DNA from: Lotus japonicus
Lineage: Eukaryota > Streptophyta > Magnoliopsida > Fabales > Fabaceae
DNA length: 64,000 nucleotides
Reading direction: 5' to 3'
NCBI RefSeq assembly: GCF_012489685.1
Contig: NC_080043.1
Location: 46,701,127 to 46,765,126 of the forward strand
This document shows, piece after piece, positions 44,695 to 57,221 of the stretch; the stretch's first letter is position 1, and every line of letters begins with the position of its first letter. Under the pieces are notes generated by a model, which saw only the letters and a list, made by a program, of their open reading frames with translations, was not told the origin of the DNA and ran no database searches. Position numbers and translations under genes: made by a program.

Positions 44695-44706
44695 TTACTA
44701 CCCTCC
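44695..44706 (-). other. polypurine tract of GY internal region 1
   Basis: On the minus strand GGAGGGTAGTAA directly precedes the LTR start TGTAAGACCC. The identical tract for internal region 2 is at 50892-50903. Confidence 0.75.
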
Positions 44707-45816
44707 AAAAAGAAAGTTTCGTCCTCGAAACTTAAGGGTCAGTAATAGTTCTGGATATTATTCCTTGATCTTTTCCTCTAACTCTCACATAACACCGTCC
44801 GTGTCTTTATTCCAAATAATTTTCACTAAAACACTCTGCTTTCCCTTCGATTGTTTCACTCTTCTAGTCCCAATGTTGACCAACGGCGTCTCAACAGACA
44901 TATCATCTTTCAACTTGCCGAGGTTTAACTACAATCATCAATGATAACACCACTAAAACTCTTACTCGAATATGATCTCCAGCTTCTGAAGTCAATCTTT
45001 ACCCTAAGATTCTCATTCCACTTAGCAAAATTCACTCGCTAATCTCTAGCTCGTATCACCGAAATCCATAACAAGTTTCATTCACTCTTAGACTTTAAGC
45101 AACTTGTCCAAATATGACAACCTCAAGTGTTCATCTTAATACTAACACTTCCCTTTTCTGTAACTTGATCACCATCTCGTCAATCAACTTCTTAATCTCT
45201 CTATCAAATTCTAACCAACTTCGAGTCCTAGAAACTTAAGACAACAATTCATAGACTTAAAACCTGAACCTTCACCAAGTTTGGACCTCTAATGTCCGTT
45301 AATTCTTCAATGCTTCCTAAATGAATATCCATTTCTTCAAACTATATCTCCTTCGCAAGAGAACTTATACTTAATGCGAACTTTTTCCTCCCAGCTCGAC
45401 TAATCCTCGATCCAATCAAGTTAATCTTACCAATCCTTCTATCAAAGTCCATAGCCAGCTCTGATTCCGAATATCACCCCCTCAATATTAAGTTGATCAA
45501 GCCTAATACATCGAAGGTGAAATTTAGAAAAACCCACTGGAACAGTCAATGAGTTCCTATCATCCAATAGTCACAATATCCTGACCTCACCTCCTCAACG
45601 ATTCCGCTACGGAACTACACGCCCTCGACATCATACGTATACTATCCATAAGAAATCTCTATGAGATTCATTCTTCAGCTTCTAGCTTCTTGTTAAACGC
45701 ATTGGTGCAAAACTACTTTCTAGGTTTACCGTGTCATTCTAAACCTCGTGTGATTTCTATAGCTAAAATACGAGCTACGGTCAAATAAGGTGTTAATAGG
45801 CGTAATAACTATAAGG
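44707..45816 (-). pseudogene. decayed pol remnant, GY internal region 1
   Basis: No usable ORF. Just after gag, on the minus strand, a stretch around 45760-45830 still aligns with the G0 protease region (LSFDLIV, followed by a TPxxTL pattern). The catalytic DSGATH motif is gone and RT, RNase H and integrase motifs are not recognisable. The rest down to the polypurine tract is unrecognised AT-rich sequence, probably worn pol with deletions. Confidence 0.55.
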
Positions 45817-47010
45817 TCAAAGCTTAGACAGTATAAATAAGTTAGGTGTGTTTGCACACGCTACGAGAGTAATGGAATATATTATACTGAAATGAGAAAG
45901 AATGGTTAGAAGGTTACCGTCGTTCTTGCGCTCTCCTCTGGCTAACTTCTTCGATCCTCCTCCGTCCATGATATAAACTCTTCCCCTAGTAGTGAGGCGC
46001 TTTCCCTTTGCAGTGTTAACAGAGGGCTCCTTCTTGGGCGCCTTACAATCCACAGCTCGATGTCCCACTCGGTTGCAATTAAAGCATCTTGGTCCAGTCA
46101 CTGGGCACTTGTCAGCAAAATGTCCAGTCTTCCCACACCTGAAACATGTCACGTCCGTGTTGCCGACTTGATTCCTTGCACCTCCAGTAGCAAGGGTCAT
46201 CGGTTTGTACTGTCCTAGGGCATAACCTTCCCCCATAGGGCGCTGATAAGGCTTCTTCATCTGAAACTTTCCTTTTCCAAGATTGTCTTGGGAACTCGAC
46301 CTCATCGGTCCTCCAGTTCCAGCTCCATTCATCCTTCTATTTTTCATCAGCTCCACCTCTGTGGCCTTCTCCACCAAAGCTTGAAATCGTATAATCCCCA
46401 AAGGCCTCACTGAATCTTCGATGTCTGCTCTCAGCCCATTCAGAAACCGCTTACACATGTAGCGTTCATCAACATGGTTGTTGAGAAACTGGAAGTGCTT
46501 AGCCAATGATTCCAGCTTGGAAGCATACTCAGGTACGGTCATGCTCCCTTGACCCAGGGTCAGAAATTGTGCCTCCCGCTGGTCTCGAGCGCTAGTTGGA
46601 AAGTACTTCTCTAGAAACGCAGTACGAAAGGAGTTCCAATTCACCTCTTCGTGGTTAGCCCTCATAATTCCTCTAGTACCCTTCCACCAGTACTCAGCGT
46701 CGCCCAGCAGCAGATAAGTTGCCAGGCCCACCTTAGCCCCTTCAGCAGTCTCCAGTACTTCGAAAATCTTCTCAATTTCTTGGATCCACAAATCCGCATT
46801 GTCCGGGTCAGTCCCACCCGTGAACTTGGGTGGATCCTGCCTTCTGAAATCATTCAGTCCTCTGTTCTGGTCCAGGGCTACTTCTCTCTGAAGCCGGTGT
46901 AGCTCGCGTGTATCCTCAGTAGCACGCCTATGTGCATTGTCATTCGTCTGTACAGTCATTGCTTGGACCAAAGTGGCCACCATCTCAGCAAGTTGGTTAG
47001 AGTTCACCAT
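45817..47010 (-). CDS. gag of GY, copy 1 (397 aa)
   Basis: Gypsy gag: capsid plus nucleocapsid that packages RNA into particles. The start ATG at 47010 (MVNSNQLAEMV) is the first after the leader. The retrotransposon gag domain spans about 65-215 ([35 protein letters not shown]), with two CCHC knuckles at about 288-301 (CFRCGKTGHFADKC) and 308-321 (CFNCNRVGHRAVDC). After residue about 365 the protein leaves the protease alignment (no DSGATH) and ends in a short novel tail. gag is fully open while pol has decayed, which suits a non-autonomous element relying on partner enzymes. Confidence 0.88.
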   Translation of the reverse strand: MVNSNQLAEMVATLVQAMTVQTNDNAHRRATEDTRELHRLQREVALDQNRGLNDFRRQDPPKFTGGTDPDNADLWIQEIEKIFEVLETAEGAKVGLATYLLLGDAEYWWKGTRGIMRANHEEVNWNSFRTAFLEKYFPTSARDQREAQFLTLGQGSMTVPEYASKLESLAKHFQFLNNHVDERYMCKRFLNGLRADIEDSVRPLGIIRFQALVEKATEVELMKNRRMNGAGTGGPMRSSSQDNLGKGKFQMKKPYQRPMGEGYALGQYKPMTLATGGARNQVGNTDVTCFRCGKTGHFADKCPVTGPRCFNCNRVGHRAVDCKAPKKEPSVNTAKGKRLTTRGRVYIMDGGGSKKLARGERKNDGNLLTILSHFSIIYSITLVACANTPNLFILSKL

Positions 47011-47207
47011 GTTCTGTTAAGTTAAGCAAACAGTTAGTACTCATCATAAGATAGCATTTCCATAACTATACAATATGATTAAGCAATAACTTCAATCAAT
47101 TTTTAAGCGAAAAATCGCTTGCAGACAATCAATTTTCACTCTTTGCAGAGTCACACAACCTAGCACAGAAGACCTATTCCCCAACAACTCCCGAAAGACT
47201 CGACCGT

Positions 47208-47219
47208 GCTCTGATACCA
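47208..47219 (-). other. primer-binding site, GY internal region 1
   Basis: TGGTATCAGAGC on the minus strand, 3 nt from the LTR 2 end at 47223; initiator Met tRNA type. The leader between it and gag (47011-47207) shows no ORF. Confidence 0.92.
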
Positions 47220-47222
47220 CAA

Positions 47223-50200
47223 TGTAACACCCCGATTTCGGTGGCGTCACTTTAGTAACCAAAATAAACTTAATGCGGAAAAACGTAAATATTTTTTTTT
47301 GATGACAACTAAGACTGAAATAAATAAAACCCAAATGCGAAAGGTAACAGAACTAATACACAATACATATAACATTCCCCGCTGTAAGTAGCGACCTCGT
47401 CACGAGTAACCTCCAGTGACGGAAAGTAGAAAAGTGTAACGCCCGTAGGCAAAATGTACAATCCCCAAAATGATAGGTCAAGTGTCAGCAACACAAGCCC
47501 TCCAAAAATAAGAATAAGTCAGAGCTATGACACTAACACCCAACCTTAATAGACTCTAATCACCCATCCCCCATACTTCCATCATCGACTCCCATCTGGT
47601 CATGCATGAAGTCCGGGTCCACGTCGAAGGCTCAATAGTAGTCATTTCGCTCCGGGTCTTCCCCGAACGATGAGGAATCACGGAAGAATCCACCAACGAC
47701 ATCTGACAAAAAGGGCATACATAGCCCCCCAAACACAGGTAGCACGTGCAAGGGTCAACTTACGGAATATAGGATAGAGAATACAAGACAACAGGTAAAG
47801 TATAAGGGGTATAGATATATATGTTATATATATACATATAAGTTCTGCATTGTCTACCCTAAGGTTTAAACATAGCATGTTATCAACACTCTAGTACAAT
47901 TCCATCATCAAAGCACATAACGATATCTATCAACATCTACTCATCAAAACACATAACGATGTTTATCAACATCAACTCATCAAAACACATAACGATACAA
48001 TTAGAGTGCATGATATGTCAATGCAACGTCACTCTCGACGGTTCCAGAAAGAATAGGCTGGGCACGTTTGAGTCGGTCCTAACACTGGCATTGTGTCGAC
48101 CATAACCCCCGAGTGTCACTTACAACCTTGACATAGCCGGATCAGTCCTAACCCTGCGAGTCGACTTTTCCCTCCGCTATGCCCGAAAATCAACAGGTCG
48201 ATCCTAACCTCACGGTCGATCATATCCCTCGTCGATGTCCGAATTACCCGAAGGTATAAACTGTACCCGAAGGTATAAACTGTACCCGAAGGCATAAACG
48301 GTACCCGAAGGTATAAACTGTACCCGAAGGTATAAACTGTACCCGAAGGCATAAACAGTACCCGAAGGCATAAACTGTACCCGAAGGCATAAACGGTACC
48401 CGAAGGTATAAACTGTACCCGAAGGTATAAACTGTACCCGAAGGCATAAACGGTACCCGAAGGTATAAACTGTATCTCATGATGATCTCCAAATCATCCG
48501 ACTCATCTCTATCCGATGGTCAACACTGCTCAACGAGCAAAGAGCATCAACATGCTCGGAAACTACCCGTTTCCCGGCTTATCTCTCAGATAGCCCAACA
48601 ACACAACTGCTCCCAGAGCACAAGAGTATCAACATACTCAAAACCTCTCAATATCTCAACACTTGGATCCGACGACACTTCTCGTTTTCCAAAACTAAGA
48701 TTCGACTCCTAAGCTTCCTTCGAGATTATTATCATTACTTAAAGAATTTAGAGGTTGTTTAAGGTCTTATGAGTTTTCTTCACAAAATAATATCCTTTTA
48801 GCCTTATCGCAATTCTTATAAGTTCTCGGGATCTCCAAATCCCCAAATGACTCCAGAGAATGTCTCGATCCATAAAACACCATAACAAGGCCCGAATCTC
48901 ATTCGTCCTATCAAACTTTCCCCAAAACTCTCTAAATAAAATCGGCATGACCTGCCCGCTATTCTCACTATTCAGAAACTCAGATTTCATTGCTAAAGCA
49001 TAAATAACTCAGCACCATCAATCAACACGTCATATATCAACATAATAAGCAATAACCACATAGCACTTAGCATATAAGGCATGCACCACACATCCTAGAT
49101 TACCCACATAGCACATAGCATGTAAGTCAATCTCAAAAACATAGTAGTAGATTCATCATCTACATTATCAGCCGAAGCCTCAGAAAACATTTTCCCAATC
49201 ATACACAAACAAGTGCATAAACAGTAAATCAAGTCGAATGCGTCGACACCTAAGGCATTAGCTAGTAAGGTAAGTTGCCCTTACCTCTAGTTATTCCGGC
49301 GTTCTTCTCAAACGTTCCTTCACAATGAGCTCCTTGATCTTCAGGAAATTCTTCAAAAGAACCTTTAAAGTAAAACCACAGTATTCTATCAAAATCTATC
49401 GGAAACTAAGCTATCAATGCTCACTAAGGTTACACGAAGTAGTTCATACTCCGAGGTACGATAATCTAGCGCGAAAGGACAAGTTTTCGGAAAAGGAATT
49501 TTCCTCCTCCTCCCCTATAGGGCTCGGCCACTTTTCACAATTGTGGGGCTCGATTTTTCTTCGATCAAACTTGGTTCCTATGCTTTCATTAGCCGTAACT
49601 AAGGGTATTCTGAACTCGGAAAAATTATCGGATCAAAAACTGTCGCAGGGGTATTTTGGTCATGATTTTTAACTTAGAAATTTCAAAACTGAAATCCCAA
49701 AAACCAAATTTTGCAGGGACGTTACTAACGACGTTTATGACAACTAATCCTACTAACACTAAGCTAAGGCGATAGTTTTTAGCCTAAAGGTTGAAGCTTT
49801 ACCTCAAAAACTCCAAAAATGGGTATTTAAGGCTAAAATTGATTCCGGCGGAATTCCGGCGACATAACGGAAAATCTAATCCGGCAGGAGTGATCTTGGG
49901 CACATATAGAAGAGGTTTAGAATCAGAAATGAAAGATTCAGGATAGTTTTGCAAAAACCCATAAACTATCCGCTCAGAAAACTCTACAGAAAAGCTATGG
50001 AAAAAGCGATCAGAGGTAAGGATTAGCGACTATACCTCGAAGCCTTGAAGCAGCAACTGATTGATCGACGATCAAGCAAGGATTGAACAAAATCTCTTCC
50101 TCCTTCTTCTCCTTCTTGGCCGCGGGTTTGGGTGGGGAAAATGGTGGAAAATTTGTATTTTTCTTCCTTTCTTGGCTATATATAGAGGTTGGCAAAACGC

Positions 50201-50891
50201 GGTAAAATGAAAGTTTCGCGAATCTGATTTTTCCGGCGTCATTCTCCGTGAATTAATAGATATGTTTTGGCAAAAGAATTCCAAAACTATAAAGAGGTCT
50301 CCTTGTATTTTTGGCAACTAATGCATAGTCGGTATAAAACTATTTTACCCGATAAGTTGCTTTTTGCATCGATTGTCGGAATAGAAAACTTCCTTCGGAA
50401 GAAAGATTGAAATCATCAAGAGAAATGGGTGTACGCGTGTAGAATATTCATTTGAAGCTCTGAATAGAAAAAGTCTTCATTGTCGAGAAATTCTAGGGTT
50501 TTGAAATACCAGGGATTCGGTTTCGGCAAACTTCCGATGATTGGAATCGGACGTTCGTAGATCCTAGAGTTTCGCCTCGAAACGATTGTGATATATGGAA
50601 AAAGAGAAGTTCTAACATTTCTCTGAAGATTTTTGGAATTAACTTCTGTTGTGCCTATAAATGAAAATTAGCTATATATTAGGGTTTCTGACCTAGGTTT
50701 AAGCGTTTAACGATCGTGCTATAACTTTTATCGACTTCGATACGATCCTTTGACTTTTCCTGAACTTTCTCCTTCATAAATTTATTTCATTTGGTAAACT
50801 CTTGTTCAGGTTTCCTTTCACGATACATCAAGCCTAATCGTAAATGGAAATCTCTTCCACTTATTCTAGGCTTAAAATCTTGGGTCTTACA
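47223..50891 (-). repeat. GY LTR 2 (3669 bp)
   Basis: As LTR 1 but with a shorter minisatellite (12 units) and one 36-bp unit fewer, which explain the length difference of about 150 bp. Point differences from LTRs 1 and 3 are sparse. Confidence 0.93.
48247..48474. repeat. 19-bp minisatellite, 12 units (GY LTR 2)
   Basis: 228 bp, an exact multiple of 19. Same unit types as in LTR 1, with one GGCATAAACAGTA variant. Confidence 0.93.
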
Positions 50892-50903
50892 TTACTACCC
50901 TCC
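50892..50903 (-). other. polypurine tract of GY internal region 2
   Basis: Same GGAGGGTAGTAA as at 44695-44706. Confidence 0.75.
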
Positions 50904-52013
50904 AAAAAGAAAGTTTCGTCCTCGAAACTTAAGGGTCAGTAATAGTTCTGGATATTATTCCTTGATCTTTTCCTCTAACTCTCACATAACACCGTCCGTG
51001 TCTTTATTCCAAATAATTTTCACTAAAACACTCTGCTTTCCCTTCGATTGTTTCACTCTTCTAGTCCCAATGTTGACCAACGGCGTCTCAACAGACATAT
51101 CATCTTTCAACTTGCCGAGGTTTAACTACAATCATCAATGATAACACCACTAAAACTCTTACTCGAATATGATCTCCAGCTTCTGAAGTCAATCTTTACC
51201 CTAAGATTCTCATTCCACTTAGCAAAATTCACTCGCTAATCTCTAGCTCGTATCACCGAAATCCATAACAAGTTTCATTCACTCTTAGACTTTAAGCAAC
51301 TTGTCCAAATATGACAACCTCAAGTGTTCATCTTAATACTAACACTTCCCTTTTCTGTAACTTGATCACCATCTCGTCAATCAACTTCTTAATCTCTCTA
51401 TCAAATTCTAACCAACTTCGAGTCCTAGAAACTTAAGACAACAATTCATAGACTTAAAACCTGAACCTTCACCAAGTTTGGACCTCTAATGTCCGTTAAT
51501 TCTTCAATGCTTCCTAAATGAATATCCATTTCTTCAAACTATATCTCCTTCGCAAGAGAACTTATACTTAATGCGAACTTTTTCCTCCCAGCTCGACTAA
51601 TCCTCGATCCAATCAAGTTAATCTTACCAATCCTTCTATCAAAGTCCATAGCCAGCTCTGATTCCGAATATCACCCCCTCAATATTAAGTTGATCAAGCC
51701 TAATACATCGAAGGTGAAATTTAGAAAAACCCACTGGAACAGTCAATGAGTTCCTATCATCCAATAGTCACAATATCCTGACCTCACCTCCTCAACGATT
51801 CCGCTACGGAACTACACGCCCTCGACATCATACGTATACTATCCATAAGAAATCTCTATGAGATTCATTCTTCAGCTTCTAGCTTCTTGTTAAACGCATT
51901 GGTGCAAAACTACTTTCTAGGTTTACCGTGTCATTCTAAACCTCGTGTGATTTCTATAGCTAAAATACGAGCTACGGTCAAATAAGGTGTTAATAGGCGT
52001 AATAACTATAAGG
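50904..52013 (-). pseudogene. decayed pol remnant, GY internal region 2
   Basis: Essentially identical to 44707-45816, with the same lesions, so the decay came before the tandem duplication of the internal region. Confidence 0.55.
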
Positions 52014-53207
52014 TCAAAGCTTAGACAGTATAAATAAGTTAGGTGTGTTTGCACACGCTACGAGAGTAATGGAATATATTATACTGAAATGAGAAAGAAT
52101 GGTTAGAAGGTTACCGTCGTTCTTGCGCTCTCCTCTGGCTAACTTCTTCGATCCTCCTCCGTCCATGATATAAACTCTTCCCCTAGTAGTGAGGCGCTTT
52201 CCCTTTGCAGTGTTAACAGAGGGCTCCTTCTTGGGCGCCTTACAATCCACAGCTCGATGTCCCACTCGGTTGCAATTAAAGCATCTTGGTCCAGTCACTG
52301 GGCACTTGTCAGCAAAATGTCCAGTCTTCCCACACCTGAAACATGTCACGTCCGTGTTGCCGACTTGATTCCCTGCACCTCCAGTAGCAAGGGTCATCGG
52401 TTTGTACTGTCCTAGGGCATAACCTTCCCCCATAGGGCGCTGATAAGGCTTCTTCATCTGAAACTTTCCTTTTCCAAGATTGTCTTGGGAACTCGACCTC
52501 ATCGGTCCCCCAGTTCCAGCTCCATTCATCCTTCTATTTTTCATCAGCTCCACCTCTGTGGCCTTCTCCACCAAAGCTTGAAATCGTATAATCCCCAAAG
52601 GCCTCACTGAATCTTCGAAGTCTGCTCTCAGCCCATTCAGAAACCGCTTACACATGTAGCGTTCATCAACATGGTTGTTGAGAAACTGGAAGTGCTTAGC
52701 CAATGATTCTAGCTTGGAAGCATACTCAGGTACGGTCATGCTCCCTTGACCCAGGGACAGAAATTGTGCCTCCCGCTCGTCTCGAGCGCTAGTTGGAAAG
52801 TACTTCTCTAGAAACGCAGTACGAAAGGAGTTCCAATTCACCTCTTCGTGGTTAGCCCTCATAATTCCTCTGGTACCCTTCCACCAGTACTCAGCGTCGC
52901 CCAGCAGCAGATAAGTTGCCAGGCCCACCTTAGCCCCTTCAGCAGTCTGCAGTACTTCGAAAATCTTCTCAATTTCTTGGATCCACAAATCCGCATTGTC
53001 CGGGTCAGTCCCACCCGTGAACTTGGGTGGATCCTGCCTTCTGAAATCATTCAGTCCTCTGTTCTGGTCCAGGGCTACTTCTCTCTGAAGCCGGTGTAGC
53101 TCGCGTGTATCCTCAGTAGCACGCCTATGTGCATTGTCATTCGTCTGTACAGTCATTGCTTGGACCAAAGTGGCCACCATCTCAGCAAGTTGGTTAGAGT
53201 TCACCAT
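52014..53207 (-). CDS. gag of GY, copy 2 (397 aa)
   Basis: Near-identical to copy 1, with the same knuckles and tail. I see only about four residue differences (for example VLQTAEG for [15 protein letters not shown] for ARDQREAQ, DFEDSV for DIEDSV, GGAGNQ for GGARNQ). At the first, second and fourth of these, copy 2 matches the more conserved form seen in G0 or its relatives. Copy 1 has therefore probably collected slightly more changes. Confidence 0.88.
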   Translation of the reverse strand: MVNSNQLAEMVATLVQAMTVQTNDNAHRRATEDTRELHRLQREVALDQNRGLNDFRRQDPPKFTGGTDPDNADLWIQEIEKIFEVLQTAEGAKVGLATYLLLGDAEYWWKGTRGIMRANHEEVNWNSFRTAFLEKYFPTSARDEREAQFLSLGQGSMTVPEYASKLESLAKHFQFLNNHVDERYMCKRFLNGLRADFEDSVRPLGIIRFQALVEKATEVELMKNRRMNGAGTGGPMRSSSQDNLGKGKFQMKKPYQRPMGEGYALGQYKPMTLATGGAGNQVGNTDVTCFRCGKTGHFADKCPVTGPRCFNCNRVGHRAVDCKAPKKEPSVNTAKGKRLTTRGRVYIMDGGGSKKLARGERKNDGNLLTILSHFSIIYSITLVACANTPNLFILSKL

Positions 53208-53404
53208 GTTCTGTTAAGTTAAGCAAACAGTTAGTACTCATCATAAGATAGCATTTCCATAACTATACAATATGATTAAGCAATAACTTCAATCAATTTT
53301 TAAGCGAAAAATCGCTTGCAGACAATCAATTTTCACTCTTTGCAGAGTCACACAACCTAGCACAGAAGACCTATTCCCCAACAACTCCCGAAAGACTCGA
53401 CCGT

Positions 53405-53416
53405 GCTCTGATACCA
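53405..53416 (-). other. primer-binding site, GY internal region 2
   Basis: TGGTATCAGAGC on the minus strand, 3 nt from LTR 3 (53420). Confidence 0.92.
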
Positions 53417-53419
53417 CAA

Positions 53420-56400
53420 TGTAACACCCCGATTTCGGTGGCGTCACTTTAGTAACCAAAATAAACTTAATGCGGAAAAACGTAAATATTTTTTTTTGAT
53501 GACAACTAAGACTGAAATAAATAAAACCCAAATGCGAAAGGTAACAGAACTAATACACAATACATATAACATTCCCCGCTGTAAGTAGCGACCTCGTCAC
53601 GAGTAACCTCCAGTGACGGAAAGTAGAAAAGTGTAACGCCCGTAGGCAAAATGTACAATCCCCAAAATGATAGGTCAAGTGTCAGCAACACAAGCCCTCC
53701 AAAAATAAGAATAAGTCAGAGCTATGACACTAACACCCAACCTTAATAGACTCTAATCACCCATCCCCCATACTTCCATCATCGACTCCCATCTGGTCAT
53801 GCATGAAGTCCGGGTCCACGTCGAAGGCTCAATAGTAGTCATTTCGCTCCGGGTCTTCCCCGAACGACGAGGAATCACGGAAGAATCCACCAACGACATC
53901 TGACAAAAAGGGCATACATAGCCCCCCAAACACAGGTAGCACGTGCAAGGGTCAACTTACGGAATATAGGATAGAGAATACAAGACAACAGGTAAAGTAT
54001 AAGGGGTATAGATATATATGTTATATATATACATATAAGTTCTGCATTGTCTACCCTAAGGTTTAAACATAGCATGTTATCAACACTCTAGTACAATTCC
54101 ATCATCAAAGCACATAACGATATCTATCAACATCTACTCATCAAAACACATAACGATGTTTATCAACATCAACTCATCAAAACACATAACGATACAATTA
54201 GAGTGCATGATATGTCAATGCAACGTCACTCTCGACGGTTCCAGAAAGAATAGGCTGGGCACGTTTGAGTCGGTCCTAACACTGGCATTGTGTCGACCAT
54301 AACCCCCGAGTGTCACTTACAACCTTGACATAGCCGGATCAGTCCTAACCCTGCGGGTCGAATTTTCCCTCCGCTATGCCCGACAATCAACAGGTCGATC
54401 CTAACCTCACGGTCGATCATATCCCCCGTCGATGTCCGAATTACCCGAAGGTATAAACTGTACCCGAAGGTATAAACTGTACCCGAAGGCATAAACGGTA
54501 CCCGAAGGTATAAACTGTACCCGAAGGTATAAACTGTACCCGAAGGCATAAACTGTACCCGAAGGCATAAACGGTACCCGAAGGTATAAACGGTACCCGA
54601 AGGTATAAACTGTACCCGAAGGCATAAACTGTACCCGAAGGCATAAACTGTACCCGAAGGCATAAACGGTACCCGAAGGTATAAACTGTACCCGAAGGTA
54701 TAAACTGTACTCGAAGGCATAAACGGTACCCGAAGGTATAAACTGTACCCGAAGGTATAAACTGTACCCGAAGGCATAAACGGTACCCGAAGGTATAAAC
54801 TGTATCTCATGATGATCTCCAAATCATCCGACTCATCTCTATCCGATGGTCAACACTGCTCAACGAGCAAAGAGCATCAACATGCTCGGAAACTACCCGT
54901 TTCCCGGCTTATCTCTCAGATAGCCCAACAACACAACTGCTCCCAGAGCACAAGAGTATCAACATACTCAAAACCTCTCAATATCTCAACACTTGGATCC
55001 GACGACACTTCTCGTTTTCCAAAACTAAGATTCGACTCCTAAGCTTCCTTCGAGATTATTATCATTACTTAAAGAATTTAGAGGTTGTTTAAGGTCTTAT
55101 GAGTTTTCTTCACAAAATAATATCCTTTTAGCCTTATCGCAATTCTTATAAGTTCTCGGGATCTCCAAATCCCCAAATGACTCCAGAGAATGTCTCGATC
55201 CATAAAACACCATAACAAGGCCCGAATCTCATTCGTCCTATCAAACTTTCCCCAAAACTCTCAAAATAAAATCGGCATGACCTGCCCGCTATTCTCACTA
55301 TTCAGAAACTCAGATTTCATTGCTAAAGCATAAATAACTCAGCACCATCAATCAACATGTCATATATCAACATAATAAGCAATAACCACATAGCACTTAG
55401 CATATAAGGCATGCACCACACATCCTAGATTACCCACATAGCACATAGCATGTAAGTCAATCTCAAAAACATAGTGGTAGATTCATCATCTACATTATCA
55501 GCCGAAGCCTCAGAAAACATTTTCCCAATCATACACAAACAAGTGCATAAACAGTAAATCAAGTCGAATGCGTCGACACCTAAGGCATTAGCTAGTAAGG
55601 TAAGTTGCCCTTACCTCTAGTTATTCCAGCGTTCTCCTCAAACGCTCCTTCACAATGAGCTCCTTGATCTTCAAGAAATTCTTCAAAAGAACCTTTAAAG
55701 TAAAACCACAGTATTCTATCAAAATCTATCGGAAACTAAGCTATCAATGCTCACTAAGGTTACACGAAGTAGTTCATACTCCGAGGTACGATAATCTAGC
55801 GCGAAAGGACAAGTTTTCGGAAAAGGAATTTTCCTCCTCCTCCCCTATAGGGCTCGGCCACTTTTCACAATTGTGGGGCTCGATTTTTCTTCGATCAAAC
55901 TTGGTTCCTATGCTTTCATTAGCCGTAACTAAGGGTATTCTGAACTCGGAAAAATTATCGGATCAAAAACTGTCGCAGGGGTATTTTGGTCATGATTTTT
56001 AACTTAGAAATTTCAAAACTGAAATCCCAAAAACCAAATTTTGCAGGGACGTTACTAACGACATTTATGACAACTAATCCTACTAACACTAAGCTAAGGC
56101 GATAGTTTTTAGCCTAAAGGTTGAAGCTTTACCTCAAAAACTCCAAAAATGGGTATTTAAGGCTAAAATTGATTCCGGCGGAATTCCGGCGACATAACGG
56201 AAAATCTAATCCGGCAGGAGTGATCTTGGGCACATATAGAAGAGGTTTAGAATCAGAAATGAAAGATTCAGGATAGTTTTGCAAAAACCCATAAACTATC
56301 CGCTCAGAAAACTCTACAGAAAAGCTATGGAAAAAGCGATCAGAGGTAAGGATTAGCGACTATACCTCGAAGCCTTGAAGCAGCAACTGATTGATCGACA

Positions 56401-57221
56401 ATCAAGCAAGGATTGAACAAAATCTCTTCCTCCTTCTTCTCCTTCTTGGCCGCGGGTTTGGGTGGGGAAAATGGTGGAAAATTTGTATTTTTCTTCCTTT
56501 CTTGGCTATATATAGAGGTTGGCAAAACGCGGTAAAATGAAAGTTTCGCGAATATGATTTTTCCGGCGTCATTCTCCGTGAATTAATAGATATGATTTGG
56601 CAAAAGAATTCCAAAACTATAAAGAGGTCTCCTTGTATTTTTGGCAACTAATGCATTGTCGGTATAAAACTATTTTACCCGATAAGTTGCTTTTTGCATC
56701 GATTGTCGGAATAGAAAACTTCCTTCGGAAGAAAGATTGAAATCATCAAGAGAAATGGGTGTACGCGTGTAGAATATTCATTTGAAGCTCTGAATAGAAA
56801 AAGTCTTCATTGTCGAGAAATTCTAGGGTTTTGAAATACCAGGGATTCGGTTTCGGCAAACTTCCGATGATTGGAATCGGACGTTCGTAGATCCTAGAGT
56901 TTCGCCTCGAAACGATTGTGATATATGGAAAAAGAGAAGTTCTAACATTTCTCTGAAGATTTTTGGAATTAACTTCCGTCGTGCCTATAAATGAAAATTA
57001 GCTATATATTAGGGTTTCTGACCTAGGTTTAAGCGTTTAACGATCGTGCTATAACTTTTATCGACTTCGATACGATCCTTTGACTTTTCCTGAACTTTCT
57101 CCTTCATAAATTTATTTCATTTGGTAAACTCTTTTTCAAGTTTCGTTTCACGATACATCAAGCCTAATCGTAAATGGAAATCTCTTCCACTTATTCTAGG
57201 CTTAAAATCTTGGGTCTTACA
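53420..57221 (-). repeat. GY LTR 3 (3802 bp; 5' LTR of the complex)
   Basis: The rightmost LTR is the 5' LTR in the direction of transcription. It has a 19-unit minisatellite, a TATA box at 56506-56515 and the same donor-like site. CTGGT follows at 57222-57226. Confidence 0.93.
54444..54804. repeat. 19-bp minisatellite, 19 units (GY LTR 3)
   Basis: 361 bp, an exact multiple of 19. It is the longest of the three regular arrays, with a local expansion of GGCATAAACTGTA units. Confidence 0.93.

Larger units (their letters stand above)
40876..57221 (-). mobile_element. Ty3/gypsy GY complex: LTR-internal-LTR-internal-LTR
   Basis: Three minus-oriented LTRs (40876-44694, 47223-50891 and 53420-57221) alternate with two internal regions (44695-47222 and 50892-53419). 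The internal regions repeat with a 6197-bp period and are nearly identical. One 5-bp duplication, CTGGT, brackets the whole complex, so it entered as a single insertion and gained the extra LTR-internal unit afterwards. Unequal recombination between LTRs of sister copies is the simplest route. Each internal region has gag but only decayed pol, so the element is non-autonomous. LTR ends, primer site and gag are close to those of G0. Confidence 0.92.

Noticed and set aside
54313..54822. Minus-strand ORFs of 67-174 aa with a repeated VPFMPSGTVYTFG pattern (also at 26680, 41805, 41984, 48116, 48244)
   Set aside because: They are translations of the 19-bp minisatellite, whose 57-bp triple happens to be divisible by 3. 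Several frames are open at once and lengths follow repeat number.
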